64,000 nt of DNA from Geomicrobium sediminis (GCF_016908595.1 NZ_JAFBEC010000005.1:1-64000), one strand, 5' to 3'; positions 37,201-45,948 are shown, counted from the first letter of the stretch. Notes: a model not told the origin generated them from the letters alone. Program-made: numbers and translations.

Positions 37201-37974
37201 ATGATCACTATTGAACATCTCGAGAAGACGTTTGAAACCCCAAAAGGGAACGTTACTGCGCTTGAAGATGTAAACTTAAGCATCGACCACGGCCAATTTA
37301 CTTGTATTGTCGGCGCTTCTGGTTGTGGGAAATCTACACTTCTCAAAATCATCGGCGGTCTTGAACCACCTACTGTCGGTACTGTTTCTGTTGATCAAAA
37401 AATCAACCCCGAACCTGGACAAGATCGAGGCATGATGTTTCAAAGCTACACGCTTTATCATTGGTTAACCGTAACAGAAAACATCGAGTTCGGTCCGAAG
37501 CTAAACGGTGTTAATGTTGCTGAACGCAAGAGCATAGTTGATCATCTTATTCGTTCTATTGGTCTTACGAAATTTAAAGACCTGTACCCTTCTTCTCTTT
37601 CTGGCGGGATGCAACAACGTGTGGCACTTGCAAGGATGCTCGCAAATGATCCTTCGATCCTTCTTATGGACGAACCTTTCGGAGCGTTAGATGCCCAAAC
37701 ACGTGCCATGATGCAAAATCTTCTTCTTAAGCTGTGGGAAGAGAATCATAAGACCGTCCTCTTTGTTACACATGATATTGACGAAGCCATCTTACTTGGT
37801 GATGTCATTTACGTCATGTCCTCGCACCCTGGTAAGGTAAAAAAACGTATCACAGTTGATATTCCACGCCCGAGAGCCGATCAAATTTTCTCAAATCGAA
37901 CATTTGGGGATCTAAAAGCTGAAATTACAGAACTACTATTTGATGAAAACGAGAAGAATATGAATTTAGCATAA
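37201..37974 (+). CDS. ABC transporter ATPase, SsuB/TauB-like
   Basis: 257 residues. Walker A GASGCGKST (about 38-46), Q loop MMFQSY, signature LSGGMQQRVALARML, Walker B ILLMDEPFGALD, H-loop LFVTHDIDEA. Energises uptake by the two preceding subunits. Fourth gene of the operon; ribosome site AAAGGAGCTTTTGTC. Confidence 0.95.
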   Translation: MITIEHLEKTFETPKGNVTALEDVNLSIDHGQFTCIVGASGCGKSTLLKIIGGLEPPTVGTVSVDQKINPEPGQDRGMMFQSYTLYHWLTVTENIEFGPKLNGVNVAERKSIVDHLIRSIGLTKFKDLYPSSLSGGMQQRVALARMLANDPSILLMDEPFGALDAQTRAMMQNLLLKLWEENHKTVLFVTHDIDEAILLGDVIYVMSSHPGKVKKRITVDIPRPRADQIFSNRTFGDLKAEITELLFDENEKNMNLA

Positions 37975-38107
37975 ACTTGTGGAAAGCCAGTCAGACAATC
38001 AAAAAACGTCTGCCTCCACGAATATAGAAGTATCAAAAAGATGAACTGGTTGTATTGCTTTTTCAGAGAGTATATGTATTAAAATGTGACTTTCGCTGTA
38101 GACCATC

Positions 38108-38149
38108 GTGCGAAGCACTAAGCGCGGGCAACGCTACGGCAAGCGTAGC
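38108..38149. repeat. GC-rich double hairpin, possible dispersed element
   Basis: Two adjacent hairpins: GTGC-GAA-GCAC (38108-38118) and GCTACG-GCAAG-CGTAGC (38133-38149), in a patch far richer in GC than its surroundings. The layout recalls REP-like intergenic elements. Copy number cannot be seen from one window. Confidence 0.45.
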
Positions 38150-38199
38150 CACAAAAGCCGCTTTACTCATTGTAAGTACGATTAAGTTTCTCAACAGGT

Positions 38200-38227
38200 A
38201 GACTGGTGGAAAGCCAGTCTTTTTTTT
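38200..38227 (+). terminator. Intrinsic terminator of the ureohydrolase/ABC operon
   Basis: AGACTGG / CCAGTCT, 7-base loop, then eight T in all. Confidence 0.88.
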
Positions 38228-38342
38228 GTGATGAGAATGCAAAATCAAAATCCCAGTAATTATATAGGAGTAATCTATTTACAAGCCTATCTCCGTCCTA
38301 TACAATTAAACTCATTGAATTGTAGAGACTGAGGTGAAGGGC

Positions 38343-39557
38343 TTGTCGTTATCTACTCGTATTTTTATTGCACTGTTTGCTGGAATTGTGTTTGGTGGGT
38401 TGTTGAATTTGCTCGCACCAGGCTGGATTGCACCGCTTGATGAGTATGTACTCTCGCCAGTTGGGGAGATCTTTCTACGAGCGATTCAACTCATTGTCGT
38501 GCCACTCGTGTTTGTCGCGCTCGTCATCGGTGTTACGCAGTTAAAAGGATCGGGACACATTGCAAGATACACAACAAAGCTGATGAGTTTTTATGTCGTT
38601 ACGTCTGCATTTGCTATTGTGATCGGAATTCTCGTCGCGATTACGATCCGGCCTGGTGATAGTGCAGAACCGATTAGTTCAGGTGACGCTGATGCGAATG
38701 AAGGGCAACCGCTTATGGAGTGGCTCGTAAGCATTGTCCCGAGTAATCCATTCGAATCTCTCGCGTCCGGAAATCTATTACAAGTAATCATTATCGCAGC
38801 GCTCGTCGGTACAGCGATTAATTTATTGCAAGATGAACAAACGAAACCATTTATGAATTTCATCGAGAGCACGTATGAAATTGTCCAGAAGATTCTCGGG
38901 CTCGTCTTAATCATCGCTCCAATTGGTGTATTCAGCTTAATTGCTTCGATGGTTGCGACGCAAGGGTTTGGAATCCTTGCTAACTTAGCGGTGTACATTC
39001 TTGGGTTAATCGCAGCAATCTTTATCATGATTGCATTGTATGCTCTCCTTTTATCTGTAACACGTGCAAATCCGAAAGCATTTTTTAAAGGCTTTATGCC
39101 TGCATTTACATTAGCATTTGGTACCGCAAGCTCAAATGCAGCATTACCGGTTGCAATGGACGGTGCTAAAAAAGCAGGCTTGGATGAGCAGATTTCTAGA
39201 TTTGCGATTCCATTTGGAACGGCACTTAAGCGTGATGGGGCAGGGATTCTTCAAGGATTCAACGCCATTTTTGTTGCCCAATTGTTCGGTGTCGAGTTAA
39301 CCTTCACGCTCGTTCTAACGATTTTCGTGAGTGCTTTGCTCGTATCGTTTAGTACTGCTGGTGTTCCAGGGGCAGGAATTATTATGATGACCACCGTCTT
39401 AACTGCAGCTGGTCTTCCATTAGAAGGAATTGCGATCGTTGCAGGGATTGACCGTATTACTGAAGGATTTAGAACGATGCTTAACGTACTAGGAAATGCA
39501 GCAAACGCGACACTTCTGCAACGCTCTGAAGATCATAGACTCGCAAAAAAAGGATGA
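38343..39557 (+). CDS. Dicarboxylate/amino acid:cation symporter (DAACS family)
   Basis: 404 residues from TTG 38343, chosen because GAGGTG lies six bases upstream while the earlier GTG at 38334 is part of that site. Eight membrane segments with reentrant loops; the AFGTASSNAALPV segment and FGTALKRDGAGILQGFNAIF match the substrate-binding serine-rich loop and TM7 of GltP/GltT/DctA transporters. Takes up glutamate, aspartate or C4-dicarboxylates with Na+ or H+. Single unit ended by a strong terminator that overlaps the stop codon. Confidence 0.9.
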   Translation: MSLSTRIFIALFAGIVFGGLLNLLAPGWIAPLDEYVLSPVGEIFLRAIQLIVVPLVFVALVIGVTQLKGSGHIARYTTKLMSFYVVTSAFAIVIGILVAITIRPGDSAEPISSGDADANEGQPLMEWLVSIVPSNPFESLASGNLLQVIIIAALVGTAINLLQDEQTKPFMNFIESTYEIVQKILGLVLIIAPIGVFSLIASMVATQGFGILANLAVYILGLIAAIFIMIALYALLLSVTRANPKAFFKGFMPAFTLAFGTASSNAALPVAMDGAKKAGLDEQISRFAIPFGTALKRDGAGILQGFNAIFVAQLFGVELTFTLVLTIFVSALLVSFSTAGVPGAGIIMMTTVLTAAGLPLEGIAIVAGIDRITEGFRTMLNVLGNAANATLLQRSEDHRLAKKG

Positions 39558-39574
39558 TACGCTCATCCTTTTTT
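39545..39574 (+). terminator. Terminator of the DAACS gene
   Basis: Stem AGGATGA / TCATCCT with a 5-base loop and A and T runs on either side; the stop TGA lies in the left arm. Confidence 0.85.
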
Positions 39575-39666
39575 AGTTTGACTGAAATTTCTGCCGCATC
39601 GTTCGACATTTCGTTGTACGATAAGAAGGTAGACACCACGAGCTAGATTAGTTGGAGGCGGAACAG

Positions 39667-40467
39667 ATGCTTGCGATACTTCTCTTCACGTTAATAGGTA
39701 TTTTCATTGGAGTCATGTCTAGTCTCTTTGGTTTTGGCGGAGGCTTTATCGTTGTTCCGATTCTTTATGCGTTCTTACCAGAATCCATTCCCCATGCGTA
39801 CCTCATGCACACAGCGATCGGTACGTCACTCGCCGTGATGATTGTGAATTCGTTTAACTCCACGCTAAATCACGCCAAACAAGGCAATGTGCATTGGCCG
39901 GTATTTCATTATTTGGTAATCTTTATTGCAATCGGTTCACTATTCGGAGCAGTCGCTGCTAGTTTCATTGAAAGTGAGTGGCTTCGCTATGCCTTTATCG
40001 GTTTCTTGCTTTATGTAATCGTCTCGAACATCATCAAAAAAACGTTCACCACAGCGATTACCGACAGTCACTTCCGCTTCCCAAAACGCCGCTATGCGGG
40101 GGCAAATGGCGTCTGTATCGGTTGGATCTCTTCAATGCTCGGCATTGGAGGTAGTGTGATGACCATTCCCTATTTACGAAAACGAGGTCTTAACATGCTC
40201 CATGCGGTTGCGTTAGCAACACCACTTGGCTTGCCGATTGCCATTGTTGGAACGACTACCTATATGATTCTCGGTGCAAACGTATCAGGTATGCCAGCAT
40301 CCACACTTGGATTCATTTACATACCCGCATTGATTGGTTTTACAATTGGTGGGTTTGCAGGCGTCCCGATTGGTAGGCGTATTGCTCAAGTGTTACCGGA
40401 CAAGATCTTTTCAAAAGCCTACTTGGTTCTCTTAGCAATTGTTGTCATCTTTATGATTATTGGTTAA
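39667..40467 (+). CDS. TauE/SafE-family sulfite or organosulfur exporter-like permease
   Basis: 266 residues from ATG 39667 (GGAGGCGGAACAG upstream; the longer frame uses a TTG). Eight membrane segments in two homologous halves; FGFGGGFIVVPILY and GIGGSVMTIPYL are the paired signature loops of the TSUP family. Substrate unknown (sulfite, sulfoacetate, taurine-derived or other small anions). Separate transcriptional unit, downstream of the symporter. Confidence 0.85.
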   Translation: MLAILLFTLIGIFIGVMSSLFGFGGGFIVVPILYAFLPESIPHAYLMHTAIGTSLAVMIVNSFNSTLNHAKQGNVHWPVFHYLVIFIAIGSLFGAVAASFIESEWLRYAFIGFLLYVIVSNIIKKTFTTAITDSHFRFPKRRYAGANGVCIGWISSMLGIGGSVMTIPYLRKRGLNMLHAVALATPLGLPIAIVGTTTYMILGANVSGMPASTLGFIYIPALIGFTIGGFAGVPIGRRIAQVLPDKIFSKAYLVLLAIVVIFMIIG

Positions 40468-40582
40468 TTCGTACTCGAGGACTAGAACCAACCGTTATAA
40501 CCTTTCAACTTGCCAAAGTCTTTTGTTGAGAACAGAGCTCAATCTTTCATCAACTTCAACCTACCCATCGTATAAAACATAT

Positions 40583-40614
40583 AAAAAACACCCGAAACTG
40601 GAACGTTTCGGATG
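40583..40614 (-). terminator. Terminator of the thiolase-ligase operon
   Basis: Minus-strand CATCCGAAAC / GTTTCGGGTG around a 6-base loop, then TTTTTT, just after the ligase stop. Confidence 0.9.
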
Positions 40615-40622
40615 CGCCTGCC

Positions 40623-42218
40623 TTATACTGATGTTTCTTCTTCAATCAATACTCGACGTAGGATTTTCCCTACTTTTGATTTTGGCAATTCTTCTCTAAA
40701 TTCGATTTGAGAAGGAATTTTGAATTTCGCAAGTCGTTCTTTACTGTACGCAATAAAGTCTTCTTCGGTATCTTTGGAAGCGTCTTTCTTCACGATAAAT
40801 GCTTTAACCGTTTCGCCTCGGTACGCATCTGGAATACCACAGACGACAACTTCCGTAACGTTTGGATGCTCATAGAGCACTTCTTCAATCTCTCTTGGGT
40901 AAATGTTGTAGCCGCTCGCAATGATGACATCTTTCTTACGACTAACGATAAAGCAATACCCATCTTCATCCATGTACGCAACATCACCAGTGTACAGCCA
41001 ACCATCACGGAGAGCTTCTTCGGTTTCATCATCTCGTTTATAATACCCTTCCATTACTTGAGCACCTTTAACGATCAGTTCACCCGGTTCATTCGGCTTG
41101 CACTCCGTTAACCCTTCTTCTAAATCGACGATTTTACAATCGGTACCATAAATCGGAATGCCGATACTACCAGGCTTCGATTCACCTGTGATCGGGTTAC
41201 AGTGGGTAACTGGAGATGCTTCAGTTAACCCATAAGCATCCAGTAGATTCGCTCCTGTTAACTCGCAAAAGCGATCGCGAACTGCCGTTGGAAGTGGCGC
41301 TGAACCACTTAGACACGTATGAATAGCAGAAAGGTCATATTGTTCGATATTTTTAGCAGAATTAACCGCTACATAGATTGTTGGCGTTCCAGGTAGCATC
41401 GTAATCTTTTCATTGTGTAAAAGTTCCAAAATACTATTCGGTTCAAACCGCTCAACGAGGTACAACGTCGACTGTAAGTAGATGCAATAGTTCATTGACA
41501 CAGTCATGCCGTAAACGTGGAACAACGGCAATACATTTAATAGCTTTTCCTTTTGCTTCTCTGTTTGCAAACCAACGAACTCATCGGTCTGAATGACGTT
41601 TGCTGCTAAGTTATAATGTGTAAGCTTTGCACCTTTTGATACACCTGTCGTTCCACCCGTATATTGCAACACCGCTAAGTCTTCTTTCGGCTTAATGGCT
41701 ACTGGCTCAAAGTCTTCACTACCTAAATTAATTAGTTTCTTTAACGTATCGTACTTCGGATGGTCATCTGCTCTTGCAACGATAATCTTCGAAACAATGT
41801 CTGAGATGCCTTCTAATCCGTCAAGTAGCGACTTCTCAATGATTAATAGTTCAGAACCTGAATCGGTAAGTTGATAGCCGAGCTCACGCTCTTTATACAT
41901 TGGATTGTTTTGAACGACAACACCACCCGCATAAAGAATCGCAAAGTAAGAGAACACGTAGTCCGGTGAGTTGTTCATCATTAACGCAACCCGAGTGCCC
42001 TTTTTGACACCTTGGTCTTGTAGTGAACTCGCTACTCGACGAACAATTTGTCCAAACTCTTTGTATGTGTACGATTCATTTTCAAATACGATTGCACGAT
42101 GATCTGGCGAGGCTTTAATTGTATCTTCAAGAAAATCAACGACCGTTGTTTCTTGAATCTCAACGTCTACGTTACGCTCTACTCCTTCTGGGTACGACGA
42201 AAACCATCTTCTTTCCAT
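40623..42218 (-). CDS. Long-chain acyl-CoA ligase (LcfA/FadD type)
   Basis: 531 residues from ATG 42218 (GGAAGGGTGATTGGA upstream). AMP-binding motif LQYTGGTTGVSKGAKLTHYN, DAYGLTEASPVTHCNP, GWLYTGDVAYMDEDG and the hinge/lysine region EELPKSKVGKILRR are all present. It activates fatty acids with ATP and CoA. Second gene of a two-gene operon 22 bp after a thiolase and behind a FadR-like box, so it most likely supplies acyl-CoA to FadENA. Medium-chain preference cannot be excluded. Confidence 0.92.
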   Translation of the reverse strand: MERRWFSSYPEGVERNVDVEIQETTVVDFLEDTIKASPDHRAIVFENESYTYKEFGQIVRRVASSLQDQGVKKGTRVALMMNNSPDYVFSYFAILYAGGVVVQNNPMYKERELGYQLTDSGSELLIIEKSLLDGLEGISDIVSKIIVARADDHPKYDTLKKLINLGSEDFEPVAIKPKEDLAVLQYTGGTTGVSKGAKLTHYNLAANVIQTDEFVGLQTEKQKEKLLNVLPLFHVYGMTVSMNYCIYLQSTLYLVERFEPNSILELLHNEKITMLPGTPTIYVAVNSAKNIEQYDLSAIHTCLSGSAPLPTAVRDRFCELTGANLLDAYGLTEASPVTHCNPITGESKPGSIGIPIYGTDCKIVDLEEGLTECKPNEPGELIVKGAQVMEGYYKRDDETEEALRDGWLYTGDVAYMDEDGYCFIVSRKKDVIIASGYNIYPREIEEVLYEHPNVTEVVVCGIPDAYRGETVKAFIVKKDASKDTEEDFIAYSKERLAKFKIPSQIEFREELPKSKVGKILRRVLIEEETSV

Positions 42219-42240
42219 TCCAATCACCCTTCCAAATGGA

Positions 42241-43416
42241 TTATAGTGCTTCTACAATGATCGTGACACCTTGTCCGCCACCGACACAAAGGCTCGCTAA
42301 ACCGTGTTGCTTTTGTTGTTTTTGTAGTTCATGTAATAGTGTGACAACAATTCTAGCTCCTGAACATCCGACAGGGTGCCCTAGTGCAATCGCGCCCCCA
42401 TTTACGTTAATCTTACTCTCATCAACGTTCAACTCTCGATTTACAGCGATCACCTGTGAAGCAAACGCCTCATTAAATTCAAACAGATCAATATCGTCTA
42501 ATGACATGCCTGCTCGCTCTAGCGCCTTCTTAGTCGCAGGAACAGGACCAATGCCCATAATTGAAGGATCAACTGCAGCACTTGCATAACTTTTAATTTT
42601 GGCTACAGGCTTTAAGTTGTATTGATCAACCGCAGCTTTCGATGCAAGGAACGTAAACGCTGCCCCGTCATTTAATCCGGAGGCATTTCCTGCTGTTACG
42701 GTACCATCCTTTTCAAAGACTGACGATAGTTTCCCAAGCTTCTCAACACTTGTTTGACGAGGACCCTCATCAGTATCAAATGTAATCGTTTCACGGCGTG
42801 ACTTGACCGATAATGGTACGATTTCCTCTTTGAAGCGTTCGTTTTCGATTGCTTTTAATGCTTTGACCTGACTTTGATATGCAAACTCATCTTGTTCTTC
42901 ACGTGAAATGTTGTATTGACGTACTAAATTCTCTGCCGTCACACCCATATGATAGTTCTGAATGGCACAGTGCAACCCGTCATGAGTAAGACTATCAACG
43001 AGCTTTGCATCCCCCATCTTCTGTCCTTCACGACTTCCCATCAAAAGGCGAGGAACATTTGTCATGCTTTCAGCACCACCAGCAAGAATTAGGTTGCTCT
43101 CACCTGCTCCGATTTGCATCGCTCCAAGTGTGATTGCTCGTAAACCTGACGCACATTGTTTGTCGATCGTCATCGCAGGTGTTTCTTCAGAAAGACCCGC
43201 ATGGATGCCGATTTGCCGTGCTGGATTGCCTTTCACCCCTGCTTTAAATACATTCCCAACGATCACTTCGTCGATGACGTCTTTTGGAAGCTTCGTTTTC
43301 TCCATCATTTCAGAGACGAGTGGAACGGCAAGATCAACGGTTGAGAGTCCTTTTAAGCTACCGATGAATGTCCCAATTGCTGTTCGTTTTGCCTCAACCA
43401 AATAAACCTCATTCAT
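42241..43416 (-). CDS. Acetyl-CoA acetyltransferase (thiolase)
   Basis: 391 residues. Nucleophile C88 in IDKQCASGLRAI, NGGAIALGHPVGCSGARI, and C-terminal LCVGGGQGVTIIVEAL. Belongs to the AtoB/MmgA thiolase II branch (acetoacetyl-CoA) rather than FadA-type. Ribosome site AGAGGAGCGGTATT. First gene of the thiolase-ligase operon. The FadR-like box and a cre-like site lie upstream. Together with the acetoacetyl-CoA synthetase at 28150-30120 it would handle acetoacetate. Confidence 0.92.
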   Translation of the reverse strand: MNEVYLVEAKRTAIGTFIGSLKGLSTVDLAVPLVSEMMEKTKLPKDVIDEVIVGNVFKAGVKGNPARQIGIHAGLSEETPAMTIDKQCASGLRAITLGAMQIGAGESNLILAGGAESMTNVPRLLMGSREGQKMGDAKLVDSLTHDGLHCAIQNYHMGVTAENLVRQYNISREEQDEFAYQSQVKALKAIENERFKEEIVPLSVKSRRETITFDTDEGPRQTSVEKLGKLSSVFEKDGTVTAGNASGLNDGAAFTFLASKAAVDQYNLKPVAKIKSYASAAVDPSIMGIGPVPATKKALERAGMSLDDIDLFEFNEAFASQVIAVNRELNVDESKINVNGGAIALGHPVGCSGARIVVTLLHELQKQQKQHGLASLCVGGGQGVTIIVEAL

Positions 43417-43460
43417 AATACCGCTCCTCTTACAGATTGATTTACTAGAATAACAAAGTG

Positions 43461-43474
43461 ATAAAACGCTTACA
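43461..43474. promoter_or_regulatory. Possible cre near the thiolase start
   Basis: ATAAAACGCTTACA fits TGWAANCGNTNWCA except at the first two positions; the right half is perfect. Lies about 45-58 bases upstream of the thiolase start codon. Confidence 0.4.
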
Positions 43475-43483
43475 TTTCAATGT

Positions 43484-43501
43484 TTAATGAATCTTCATTC
43501 A
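43484..43501. promoter_or_regulatory. FadR-like operator of the thiolase-ligase operon
   Basis: TTAATGAATCTTCATTCA versus the consensus TGAATGAMTANTCATTCA: two mismatches (one in the left arm, one in the centre). The right arm is perfect. It lies about 68-85 bases ahead of the thiolase start. Together with the perfect box at fadN it places both operons in one regulon. Confidence 0.7.
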
Positions 43502-43857
43502 TTTATACTATCACAAATTTTCCAATTTGTTAGCTACTTTCCATGAAAAAAAAAAGGAAGAACGCCACATCCATCCTAGCCATTATTCAGAATTAGTAAA
43601 ATAAATACTTGATTTGGATACTATTCAAAAGTAAACTATTAACATCCATTAACGATGATTAATTACCTAGATTAATTTCAGACTTTTATAACACAATGAA
43701 CATGCAATTCCGATATTAATTACAAATCTCTTTCGGTTGAATGGTTTAAGAATACTTATTATTCATAGAAATTAAATCAACGTCTCAAATTTATCGGGTA
43801 CATTCAAGTCAATGGAACGAGGGGAACTAAGATTGAAGCACTTAAGGGGGACAGAGG

Positions 43858-44655
43858 ATGGTTGAGATCACACAATTATTAAAAGATTGGCGGCTACATG
43901 TTATTGTGCTTGGAATTGTTCTCATTACTGAAGCAATCGGTATTATTGAACTTACGATTGGACCGGGAATGATCGTACTTCTACCGATGCTCTTTGCCAT
44001 TGTATTTGGTCTTATTCTTTATTTCACACCCATTATTAAAGAGAAACAATCAAAAAATGCCGAACCAATTATTACGATTGCTGTTACGTTATTAATTGCA
44101 AAAATCGGTGTTACGATCGGTCCCGATCTAGGGAATGTCATTGCAGCAGGACCCGCGCTATTACTTCAAGAAATCGGAAACTTCGGAACGATTTTTCTCG
44201 CACTCCCAGTTGCCGTCTTACTGCTTGGTATGAAGCGTGAAAGTATTGGTATGACCCATAGTATTGGGCGGGAATCCAATCTTGGAATTATCTATGATAA
44301 ATTTGGATTTGAATCTGCCGAGGGTCGTGGAGTCACAGCCATTTATGTATTCGGTACAGTGTTTGGAGCAATGTTCTATGGACTTATTTCTGGTTTCCTT
44401 GCCACATTCACGCCCCTTCACCCACTCTCGTTAGCAATGGCCGCAGGGGTCGGTAGTGGGAGTATGATGGCTGCTGCCTCTGGTTCTTTAATTGCGGCTT
44501 ATCCTGAATTAGAAACGCAAATTATTGCATTTGCTGGTGCAAGTAATCTATTAACGTATGCGACTGGATTGTTTGTTAGTATATTCATCGCATTACCGAT
44601 TACAGAAAAGCTTTATAAACTGTTCTGGAAGTGGCGAGGTGGGGAAAACCAATGA
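43858..44655 (+). CDS. DUF3100-like integral membrane protein
   Basis: 265 residues, about eight to nine hydrophobic segments. Not a characterised protein; sequence features (IGPGMIVLLPMLFAIVFG, GMTHSIGRESNLGIIYDKFGF, GVGSGSMMAAASGSLIAAYPELE) match what I recall of DUF3100 proteins, which often neighbour M20 amidohydrolases. The conserved GRESN and GSGSMMAA stretches look like substrate or ion sites. Ribosome site AAGGGGGACAGAGG. Its stop overlaps the next gene's start (ATGA), so both products probably form one complex. Proposed role: solute transporter (inference). Confidence 0.6.
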   Translation: MVEITQLLKDWRLHVIVLGIVLITEAIGIIELTIGPGMIVLLPMLFAIVFGLILYFTPIIKEKQSKNAEPIITIAVTLLIAKIGVTIGPDLGNVIAAGPALLLQEIGNFGTIFLALPVAVLLLGMKRESIGMTHSIGRESNLGIIYDKFGFESAEGRGVTAIYVFGTVFGAMFYGLISGFLATFTPLHPLSLAMAAGVGSGSMMAAASGSLIAAYPELETQIIAFAGASNLLTYATGLFVSIFIALPITEKLYKLFWKWRGGENQ

Positions 44656-45101
44656 AAAATATTCAAGAATATTTCCTATTGATGCTCATCGTAGGTACGG
44701 TAGCACTAATCGGTAACTGGATTGGATACGATATCTTCTCCATTCAAGCCGTTCTTGGAATGCTCGTCTTAATCCTGATCGCGTCGCTTGGTCAGTTATT
44801 GAGTCAATTGATCCCAATGAAAATTCCGAGTGTCGTCTATGTGATCATTATTGGGATTATCTTATCCTTACCTAATCTTCCGTGGGGACCTTATGTTGTT
44901 GAGTGGACGAGCAATATCCAGTTACTTGCGATTGCCACCCCGATCCTAGCTTATGCAGGGATTGCCATCGGTCGTTCATGGACCGACTTTGTGAAAATGG
45001 GCTGGAAAGCCATGGTCGTTTGTCTTCTTGTTCTATTTGGAACGTTAATTGGTTCTGCAATCATTGCTGAAGTCGTTCTTCGTTTTCAAGGGATTATCTA
45101 A
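44652..45101 (+). CDS. Partner membrane protein of the DUF3100-like gene
   Basis: 149 residues from ATG 44652 (GAGGTGGGG upstream). Four to five hydrophobic segments, few charges; TSNIQLLAIATPILAYAGIAIG near the end. Length and coupling (4-bp overlap) resemble a small subunit of a two-part transporter. No family assigned with certainty. Confidence 0.6.
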   Translation: MKNIQEYFLLMLIVGTVALIGNWIGYDIFSIQAVLGMLVLILIASLGQLLSQLIPMKIPSVVYVIIIGIILSLPNLPWGPYVVEWTSNIQLLAIATPILAYAGIAIGRSWTDFVKMGWKAMVVCLLVLFGTLIGSAIIAEVVLRFQGII

Positions 45102-45107
45102 CAAAAA

Positions 45108-45171
45108 AACCCATCACTTGCGTTGCACCGAAGACTCTACTTTAATGGTGCGACTCACTATGTGATGGGTT
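45108..45171. terminator. Two-part bidirectional terminator
   Basis: Outer stem AACCCATCAC / GTGATGGGTT and inner stem GTTGCACC / GGTGCGAC. Minus strand ends in seven T, plus strand in TTTTC. Confidence 0.8.
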
Positions 45172-45174
45172 TTC

Positions 45175-45948
45175 TTATGCAAATCCGTTTAGTAGTCCTC
45201 GTCTTGTATGCAATACTCGTGGCTCGCTACGTAATATATGTTGACAATGCATTAATAAATCAGAATTATCTTTCAATAAAGCGGCTTTGCTTGTTCCGCA
45301 ATGGCGCTCAACAATCGCATAGGCTTCTTTCATTCGATAACGGTCTTGCCCTACCCCGTGCGTGTCACTCGCAATAAAATGAGCGAGGTCATGTTTAATT
45401 AAATCGATTGCAAAACGCTTCACTCTTCTTCCAGAATATCCAAGCAGACTTGGGGCAGTAATTTGTGTCACAATGCCTTGTTGAACAAGCGTATAGAGCC
45501 AAGATGGATCTTTGCGTATGAGCGGGTGACGTTCAGGATGCGCAAGTACTGGCACAACTCCGTGACGTTGCAATTCACTTAATTCTTTCATCGCAAAGGA
45601 GGGAATGGTGTCTTGTGGCAAACTAATGAGTAAGTACTGTCCAGCGTCCGCTAACGTACAAAGTGCCCCCGTATTTAATCCATTCATCATGTCTTCATGA
45701 ATCAAGACTTCCTGACCAGGAAAAATAAGAATTGGAATCCGCTCTTTCTTTGCTCGTAACCGCAATCGAAGGGTTGCATCGAGAATTTTCTCTCGGGGGT
45801 TGTGATAATTCTTGTACCCATGATGGGGAGTGACAATCACGTGCGTAACCCCATTTTGAGCCGCACGTGCAAGCGACGTTATGCTACGTTGAATGTATCG
45901 TGTTCCATCATCAATATGCGGAAGAACATGGCTATGTATATCGATCAA
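45175..45948 (-). CDS. PHP-family tyrosine phosphatase, CpsB/YwqE-like
   Basis: About 257 residues if translation starts at TTG 45948 (GGGAGTGAG upstream, giving the family-typical start M-IDIHSHVLP). Metal ligands of the PHP fold: IDIHSHVLPHIDDG, TPHHGYKNY, GQEV, LAHPERHPLI, ASDTHG. Such enzymes remove phosphate from bacterial tyrosine kinases that control capsule or polysaccharide export. No kinase or polysaccharide genes are nearby, which is unusual. A longer start at ATG 45963 is possible. Confidence 0.8.
   Translation of the reverse strand: MIDIHSHVLPHIDDGTRYIQRSITSLARAAQNGVTHVIVTPHHGYKNYHNPREKILDATLRLRLRAKKERIPILIFPGQEVLIHEDMMNGLNTGALCTLADAGQYLLISLPQDTIPSFAMKELSELQRHGVVPVLAHPERHPLIRKDPSWLYTLVQQGIVTQITAPSLLGYSGRRVKRFAIDLIKHDLAHFIASDTHGVGQDRYRMKEAYAIVERHCGTSKAALLKDNSDLLMHCQHILRSEPRVLHTRRGLLNGFA

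Larger units (their letters stand above)
37975..38342. other. Gene-free interval with a repeat-like element
   Basis: A 14-bp direct repeat GTGGAAAGCCAGTC occurs at 37979-37992 and 38206-38219. Between the copies lies a GC-rich patch (see 38108-38149). The right copy is part of the 38200-38227 terminator. No gene is supported; a minus-strand frame here reads as a short leader-like peptide without a ribosome site. Confidence 0.55.
43417..43857. other. Divergent regulatory interval, thiolase operon / DUF3100-like pair
   Basis: Holds the FadR-like box (43484-43501) and a weaker cre-like site (43461-43474) near the thiolase. The remainder toward 43857 is AT-rich and must contain the promoter of the DUF3100-like pair; I see no riboswitch or terminator in it. 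Confidence 0.5.

Noticed and set aside
38063-38248. Minus-strand 61-codon frame with a signal-peptide-like segment
   Set aside because: No ribosome binding site, spans a terminator and a GC-rich hairpin patch; treated as part of a repeat-like element rather than a gene.
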